Assembly (NCBI GenBank): GCA_947453195.1
Contig: CANGFO010000010.1
Coordinates: 50,100-114,099 of the forward strand
DNA length: 64,000 bases
DNA from: Flavobacteriaceae bacterium
GTDB taxonomy: Bacteria; Bacteroidota; Bacteroidia; Flavobacteriales; Flavobacteriaceae
Direction of reading: 5' to 3'
How positions within the stretch are numbered: position 1 is the first letter of the stretch; each line of letters opens with the position of its first letter. The notes under the pieces are model-generated. The model did not search any database. It worked only from the letters and a program-made list of their open reading frames with translations, and was not told the DNA's origin. This document shows, piece after piece, positions 59,963 to 64,000 of the stretch. Both the position numbers and the translations under genes were made by a program.

Positions 59963-59997
59963 GCCAAGCAATTGCGAGAAACGGCTGTTAGCGGATG
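59957..59997. repeat. Half linker B1 at the left edge of island B
   Basis: AAGCAATTGCGAGAAACGGCT followed by GTTAGCGGATG (59987-59997) matches the right arm and end of the cassette linkers. No left arm is found before the DEAD-box gene. Its GTTAGC end pairs with TTGCTAAC at the left end of B2. Confidence 0.6.
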
Positions 59998-60350
59998 TTT
60001 TTATTTTTTATTTGATATAGTAATTCCCATAATATAATTGAATTTATAGCATTACAAAAAATTACAGTTTTAATATTATAAGCATCATAATTTTCAAACA
60101 ATCTCAAATCAGAAAATTTAAATGCTAAAAATAAACTTAAGTAAGCTAATAGAATTCCAATAAATATATTAAATGAACTTTTGAAATGAAGGAAATAAAA
60201 AGCAAATATTATATCAATAATACTAAAATAAATCCCAGCTGAAATAATTATATTGTCAATGTATGGATTTCGATATGAAGCAAAATTTGATACAATTAAA
60301 TAAAATATGAATAGTATAAAGTATGAAATAAATCTCCACTTCTTTTTCAT
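59988..60350 (-). CDS. Hypothetical four-helix membrane protein (cassette gene)
   Basis: A 120-residue protein with four hydrophobic segments: YFILFIFYLIVSNFAS, IIISAGIYFSIIDIIFAFYFL, IFIGILLAYLSLFLAF and VIFCNAINSIILWELLYQI. Family unknown. Its stop codon TAA is formed by the conserved TAAC core of half linker B1: the last codon CGC is followed directly by TAA-C. The ATG lies 20 bp inside B2's left end. The DNA is markedly AT-rich, in keeping with the other cassettes. Confidence 0.6.
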   Translation of the reverse strand: MKKKWRFISYFILFIFYLIVSNFASYRNPYIDNIIISAGIYFSIIDIIFAFYFLHFKSSFNIFIGILLAYLSLFLAFKFSDLRLFENYDAYNIKTVIFCNAINSIILWELLYQIKNKNIR

Positions 60351-60370
60351 TGTGTGTGATTTTTAAATAT

Positions 60371-60510
60371 TTGCTAACGTTCCGGCGCTTGGCGAGGTTG
60401 CGAGCTTCGGAACCGATTATTTTCTGTTAAAGATAAAATTTCTTGCGAGAAATAAACGTGAATTTACTACAAAATTCGCAATCTTGCCAAACGCCTGTTA
60501 GCAGCAGCAA
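60371..60510. repeat. Cassette linker B2 (attC-like imperfect palindrome)
   Basis: The AAC-to-GTT core is 60376-60499, 124 bp. The left arm GCGCTTGGCGAGGTTGCGA and the right arm CGCAATCTTGCCAAACGC pair at 16 of 20 positions. The left boundary has extra bases (TAACGTTCC against CCTGTTA on the right). Right outer end GTTAGCAGCAGCAA pairs with TTGTTGCTGCTAAC of B3 across the lipoprotein gene. Confidence 0.78.
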
Positions 60511-60516
60511 TTTTTA

Positions 60517-61272
60517 TTAGAATTCTAACGTATGTTTTTCAACAATTGTTTTTTCTCTCATTTTGTCATTTTTGTCAATTAAAGTTGCAGTTATTTCAAC
60601 CCGATTCTTCTCAAACATCATTTTGTCTATACAGCTTTCTTCAGGTGTTACAAGGCAAATATTTTTGAAAAGTATAGGCTTCTTTATGCCGTTTTTTAAA
60701 TTTACAACTTCTACTTCTAATTCATTTAGGCTATAACTTCTTTCTGGAATATATCCAATTTTGCCAGTTTTTATATCATAATCGACAACAAAAGAATAAT
60801 CAATTCCTTTTTGTTTTGTGTTTTTTGGTAATGTTAAAATAGCTTCTCCTTGTGTTGAGCAACCGTGAGTTAAAAATATATGGCTTTCATTTTCTCCGTT
60901 ATACTTTGGTATGAAATAACTTCTCATAAGTAGAGTAGAAGCACAACAAAAAAGTCCTGTTTTATTTCCTTTAGACCATCTTACATATAAATCGTCATAT
61001 TTTGTTTTATCGTCTTTTACCAAATATTCAATTTTCCACCCATTTTTTGTTAAAGTATCTTTACAATAAAAATTTATATCAATATATTTTTTATCGTTTA
61101 GGTCAATTGGAACAAGTTTACCCGAACCTTTATATGTCGCTTTAAATTCAGCATTTTTATCAACATTTTTATTTTCTGTTGGTTTGATGTTTTTTACGCT
61201 TTCATTTTTGTTATTACAAGATAACAATATGAAAATTAATAAGATAAAGGTTGTTTTTATAAATTTCGTCAT
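60517..61272 (-). CDS. Hypothetical lipoprotein (cassette gene)
   Basis: A 251-residue lipoprotein (lipobox ILLSC). The mature part starts with a Lys/Asn-rich linker, then a beta-rich domain (YDDLYVRWSKGNKTGLFCCASTLLMRSYFIPKYNGENES, ILTLPKNTKQKGIDYSFVVDYDIK). No family recognised. The ATG is only 4 bp from B3's TTGCTGCTAAC end and the stop is 17 bp from B2's core, so the cassette contains almost nothing but the gene. Any promoter must lie in the linker or upstream gene. Confidence 0.65.
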   Translation of the reverse strand: MTKFIKTTFILLIFILLSCNNKNESVKNIKPTENKNVDKNAEFKATYKGSGKLVPIDLNDKKYIDINFYCKDTLTKNGWKIEYLVKDDKTKYDDLYVRWSKGNKTGLFCCASTLLMRSYFIPKYNGENESHIFLTHGCSTQGEAILTLPKNTKQKGIDYSFVVDYDIKTGKIGYIPERSYSLNELEVEVVNLKNGIKKPILFKNICLVTPEESCIDKMMFEKNRVEITATLIDKNDKMREKTIVEKHTLEF

Positions 61273-61273
61273 A

Positions 61274-61416
61274 TTGTTGCTGCTAACGTTTCCTTGCTAG
61301 AGCTTGTGGCGGCTAATGGAAAGCTTTTTTTCCATAACCGCCAAAGCGAAGTTATGAAAAGTAAACGAACAATTTACCGAAAAACTAGCCATAAGTTTTA
61401 GCAAGTGTTAGCTGTT
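61274..61416. repeat. Cassette linker B3 (attC-like imperfect palindrome)
   Basis: The AAC-to-GTT core is 61285-61409, 125 bp. The arms CTTGCTAGAGCTTGTGGC and GCCATAAGTTTTAGCAAG pair at 15 of 18. The left boundary is TAACGTTTC and the right is GTGTTA. The inner hairpin GGCGGCTAATGGAAAG...CCATAACCGCC and the AGCGAAGTTATGAAAA segment are shared with A2. The right outer end GTTAGCTGT pairs with ACAGCTAAC of B4. Confidence 0.78.
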
Positions 61417-61929
61417 CGGCACTTTATGTAACTTGAAATTTTCTAATAAAATTAATTGAAGTTTTTCAATGTTAATTTCCAAAGTATTAGTTGATATAAC
61501 AATAGGACTTTGGTAGTAAAATTTATAAAAAGATAACAATGCTTTTTTTAATAGATTTCCATTTATTAAATTATCATTGTCTTCAACATGAATTACTATA
61601 AACTTGTATCCTCTGACAGTGATCAATTCAATTTCAGTTATTTCTTTCCACGGAATCAATCCAATATTTATATTACTTGAATTATCTATTATGCCTTTGT
61701 CACTGATAATAAATCCCGGACTTTTTTTAGTTAGTTTTTTGGAGTTAATTATTATTCCTCCTGTTCCTATAACTATTGCTATTACTCCAATGAGTTTTTT
61801 GAATTCAATATCCCAATTTTTTATTTTTATCGTTTCTGGAAATAGTTCAAGATAAATACAGAACGCAACAATTAAAATCGAAACAATCAGTAGTTTAATA
61901 ATTTTACTTTTACTAAAATAAATTTCCAT
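61408..61929 (-). CDS. STM3941-like membrane protein (cassette gene)
   Basis: A 173-residue protein with two N-terminal hydrophobic segments (KLLIVSILIVAFCIYLEL and LIGVIAIVIGTGGIII) and a soluble PH-like C-terminal domain (GFIISDKGIIDNSSNINIGLIPWKEITEIEL). This layout fits the STM3941 family, whose function is unknown. Its stop codon TAA is formed by the conserved TAAC core of linker B3 (AGC-TAA-C), as in the cassette at 59988. Confidence 0.65.
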   Translation of the reverse strand: MEIYFSKSKIIKLLIVSILIVAFCIYLELFPETIKIKNWDIEFKKLIGVIAIVIGTGGIIINSKKLTKKSPGFIISDKGIIDNSSNINIGLIPWKEITEIELITVRGYKFIVIHVEDNDNLINGNLLKKALLSFYKFYYQSPIVISTNTLEINIEKLQLILLENFKLHKVPNS

Positions 61930-61947
61930 TTTTTTCGGTTTTTTTGT

Positions 61948-62097
61948 GCTGACAGCTAACGTTTCGCGGCTTCAAGAAGTGGCGATAAACCAAGACCAAG
62001 CCTTGACAAATATAACCAAAACTTTAAATTAAAAACTTTTTCCATTTCAAATAAATCCCGTGCCTCGCCATTTCTTGAAACCGCTGTTGTGTGCTGT
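61948..62097. repeat. Cassette linker B4 (attC-like imperfect palindrome)
   Basis: The AAC-to-GTT core is 61958-62088, 131 bp. The arms GCGGCTTCAAGAAGTGGCGA and TCGCCATTTCTTGAAACCGC pair at 18 of 20, the best match in the set. The left boundary is TAACGTTTC and the right is GCTGTTG. The left outer end ACAGCTAAC pairs with B3's right end. The right outer end GTTGTGTGCTG pairs with TAGCACACAAC at the window edge. Confidence 0.8.
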
Positions 62098-62144
62098 TTT
62101 TTATTTTCCACATTTCCACATTTATTTGTTATTTTTTTGAATAA

Positions 62145-63464
62145 TTATTGGCAGGAAGAACTAAAATTCACATCAGCATCTTTAATCCATCTAGAGGTCG
62201 ATTTACTATCTCTATCTACCTGAATGCATTTTAGGTTTCGGTTATTTAAAGCATTAATATATGTTATTTTACTATTATTTCCATTTTTGATGTTGAGAGT
62301 TATCAATTCATTCGAAGAGCAGCTCAAATTAAGCAACTCTATGTTTTTAGATAAATCTAAAGCTTTCAATTTATTTTGATCACATAAAAACCTTGTCAAT
62401 TTTAGATTCTGAGATAAATCTAAATTTTCCAATTCATTTTGTTGACAATGAAACTCCAACAAGTCTTTATTTTTGGTTACATCTAATTTTTTTAACCGAT
62501 TGGAAATGCAGTCAAAATGCTTTAAAAGGTTGTTTTTACTTGTGTTTAAAGTTGTCAAAAGATTTGAATTGCAATCAATAATCCATAAAGCTTTATTTTT
62601 AGATATATTTAAAGTGGTTAGCTGATTAAACGAGCAATTTAAATTAGCTAATTTTTTATTTAAACTTGTGTCTAACGCTTTTAATTTATTATTGCTACAA
62701 TGCAACAAAGTCAATTTTTTATTTTTAGACACATCCAAACTTGTCAATTGATTATTCAAACAAGAAATCTTAGTCAATATTTTGTTTTTACTTAAATCTA
62801 AAGAAGTTAACAAATTGTCATAACAATACAGTTCAACTAAAGCTATATTTTTAGATAAATTTAGATCTGTTAATTTATTTTCAGCACAATATAAATAAGT
62901 CAAGGCAGTATTCTTGGATATATCCAAAATTTTTAGTCGATTAGAATTACAATATAATTTATCCAGTTGTATATTCTTAGAAACATCCAAAGTTGTTATT
63001 TGGTTGTTCAGACAATTCAATTCAATCAATGCAGTATTACGACTCACATTTAATGAAGTCAATTGATTATTGTCTAATATTAAATTAGTCAATAATGAAT
63101 TTTTAGAAACATCCAAAAATGTTAATTTATTAGAACCACTGTCTAATGTAGTTAAAGTTTTATTTTTAGTAACATCCAAAAATGTTAATTTATTGAGACG
63201 GCATTTCAGACTAGTCAATGACACAAAATCTTGAATTCCTGATAAATTAGAGATGTCTTTATCTGAAACATCTAGTTCAGTTACATTTGCAATTCTTGCT
63301 GTAAGTACTTTTCCATCTGGTTCACCTGTGTCATAATTTAAATCTATTAGAATCTCTTCAAAGTCTGGGTCAGGTATGAAAGTATATTCTGTTTTGGATT
63401 GATCTTGTTGCGCAAAAGACAAAATACTAAAAAGACAAAATGATATGTTTAGAATTTGTTTCAT
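62145..63464 (-). CDS. Secreted leucine-rich-repeat protein (cassette gene)
   Basis: A 439-residue exported protein with a signal peptide (ISFCLFSILSFAQQ). A short cap (DPDFEEILIDLNYDTGEPDGKVLTARIANVTELDVSDKDIS) is followed by about 15 leucine-rich repeats of 21 residues (LTxLxCxxNxLTxLDVSKNxx; residues about 83-397; 62274-63218). The C-terminal cap ends NFSSSCQ. Most repeats carry a Cys at the LxC position, forming a cysteine ladder. Such proteins are usually surface adhesins or binding proteins. No T9SS sorting domain follows the repeats. It lies between B4 and the next gene upstream, in a two-gene cassette. Confidence 0.88.
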   Translation of the reverse strand: MKQILNISFCLFSILSFAQQDQSKTEYTFIPDPDFEEILIDLNYDTGEPDGKVLTARIANVTELDVSDKDISNLSGIQDFVSLTSLKCRLNKLTFLDVTKNKTLTTLDSGSNKLTFLDVSKNSLLTNLILDNNQLTSLNVSRNTALIELNCLNNQITTLDVSKNIQLDKLYCNSNRLKILDISKNTALTYLYCAENKLTDLNLSKNIALVELYCYDNLLTSLDLSKNKILTKISCLNNQLTSLDVSKNKKLTLLHCSNNKLKALDTSLNKKLANLNCSFNQLTTLNISKNKALWIIDCNSNLLTTLNTSKNNLLKHFDCISNRLKKLDVTKNKDLLEFHCQQNELENLDLSQNLKLTRFLCDQNKLKALDLSKNIELLNLSCSSNELITLNIKNGNNSKITYINALNNRNLKCIQVDRDSKSTSRWIKDADVNFSSSCQ

Positions 63465-63523
63465 AAAATAATCTGAATTAATCGGATCTCATTTTTAATT
63501 TTTTCTTGGGCATATTATATTTT

Positions 63524-63934
63524 TTATTCTTTAACATAAATCTCAGTGCATTGTTCATCACAGAGATTTTGGTGTTTGGAATTATTTGGATTAAGTATCA
63601 ACTTTTCGGGATCATTTTTTTCTACCGTAAAGCTAAAATATTCTTCGTTACCTTTAGGAAATGAAATATGAAGAAATGAGCTATATGAATCCAGTTTTTC
63701 TATCTGATATCTACCGATTTGTCCAGATTCGTTTATTATTTTGTCATTTTCTTTGAAATCAAATGTACGACCATTAGATATTTTTTCATGATATATATGC
63801 CCACCACCGTCATTATTTAATGTTTCCACTAACTTCCATTTTCCAATCAATGTAAATTTTTTCTTTTCAGATTTACAACCTATTGTAATATTAATGAACA
63901 TTATAAACAATAAAATTAATATGCTTCTTTTCAT
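63524..63934 (-). CDS. Hypothetical lipoprotein, lipocalin-like (cassette gene)
   Basis: A 136-residue lipoprotein with a lipobox (NITIGC, Cys20). FTLIGKWKLVETLNNDGGGHI begins the mature part, a lipocalin-like GKWxL start used by many small Bacteroidetes exported proteins. A Cys pair (NLCDEQCTEIYV) lies near the C-terminus. No specific function. It shares the cassette with the LRR gene, 59 bp downstream, and its ATG is about 55 bp from the partial linker at the window edge. Confidence 0.62.
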   Translation of the reverse strand: MKRSILILLFIMFINITIGCKSEKKKFTLIGKWKLVETLNNDGGGHIYHEKISNGRTFDFKENDKIINESGQIGRYQIEKLDSYSSFLHISFPKGNEEYFSFTVEKNDPEKLILNPNNSKHQNLCDEQCTEIYVKE

Positions 63935-63989
63935 AAATTAAGTGTTTAATTTTTAGTCAACCTATTTTAGGACGAGAGATGTATTAAAA

Positions 63990-64000
63990 TAGCACACAAC
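63990..64000. repeat. Left end of a further cassette linker, cut by the window
   Basis: TAGCACACAAC ends exactly at the last base. Its complement GTTGTGTGCTA matches GTTGTGTGCTG at B4's right end at ten of eleven bases. This places a new linker just beyond the window and closes the LRR-plus-lipoprotein cassette. Confidence 0.6.

Noticed and set aside
59957..62097. Linkers as MITE-type transposable elements
   Set aside because: A transposed element would leave direct target duplications at its own ends, but the outer bases of a linker do not match each other. They match the facing end of the next linker.
62274..63218. CRISPR-like periodicity of about 63 bp
   Set aside because: The period comes from 21-residue leucine-rich repeats in an open frame; there are no constant direct repeats with unique spacers.

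Overview
The window looks like a chromosomal segment of a Flavobacterium-type member of the Bacteroidetes. The DNA is AT-rich. Start codons lack Shine-Dalgarno sequences. Several promoters fit the Bacteroidetes pattern TTG-N19-TAnnTTTG. The gene content is typical of the family: DUF493-DUF4290-MurA, a DUF6705 pair, a CAL67264 small membrane protein, SusC-like receptors, a T9SS C-terminal sorting domain and DUF5686. No prophage, insertion sequence, CRISPR array or rRNA operon was seen.

Layout. 1-3.7 kb: a partial PhyH-like dioxygenase divergent from an AraC regulator, tRNA-Met, START-like protein, class IV aminotransferase, YqgE and HU. 3.8-7.3 kb: fmt, recQ and a small P-loop ATPase. 7.4-12.3 kb is an accessory stretch: a FISUMP lipoprotein, an SDR, two DUF6705 paralogues and a lipoprotein with a Gly/Ser linker and a JAMM-like motif. 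12.5-15.7 kb: DUF493-DUF4290-murA and a TSUP permease. 15.7-23 kb: DUF5686, aroQ, an OMP, xerD, rny, a probable 6S RNA and zapA. 23.2-35.7 kb: M23 peptidase, TonB receptor, ABC exporter, phosphosugar mutase, glycosyltransferase, L31, a GlmU-like protein and mtaB. 35.7-43.6 kb: a T9SS cargo protein, small enzymes, a transglycosylase, rpmH and carB. 45.4-59.9 kb: recG, M1 peptidase, uvrD, the tRNA t6A synthase gene, an OmpA lipoprotein, holA, ettA and a DEAD-box helicase.

The most interesting structure lies in two accessory islands, 43.67-45.2 kb and 59.96-64.0 kb. Short minus-strand genes, nearly all encoding exported, lipoprotein or membrane proteins, are separated by imperfectly palindromic linkers. 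The four complete linkers have AAC...GTT cores of 123, 124, 125 and 131 bp and all point the same way. Each starts TAACGTTYC and ends TGTT, with arms of about 20 bp that pair internally. The bases outside the core differ from linker to linker, but they are complementary between the two linkers that flank the same gene: GTTATGGGCA...TGCCCATAAC, GTTAGCAGCAGCAA...TTGTTGCTGCTAAC, GTTAGCTGT...ACAGCTAAC and GTTGTGTGCTG...TAGCACACAAC. This is the geometry expected of integron-like gene cassettes, whose recombination site is rebuilt when the cassette circularises. No integron integrase is present and the core consensus matches attC only loosely. The islands may be a cassette system of the Bacteroidetes that lacks a local integrase.

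Other points: MurA has Asp where the fosfomycin-target Cys normally sits. CarB stops where the C-terminal allosteric domain would begin. A probable 6S RNA sits between zapA and rny. There are REP-like palindromes, a 16-copy heptamer tandem repeat, and a 20-bp tandem repeat upstream of the HU promoter.
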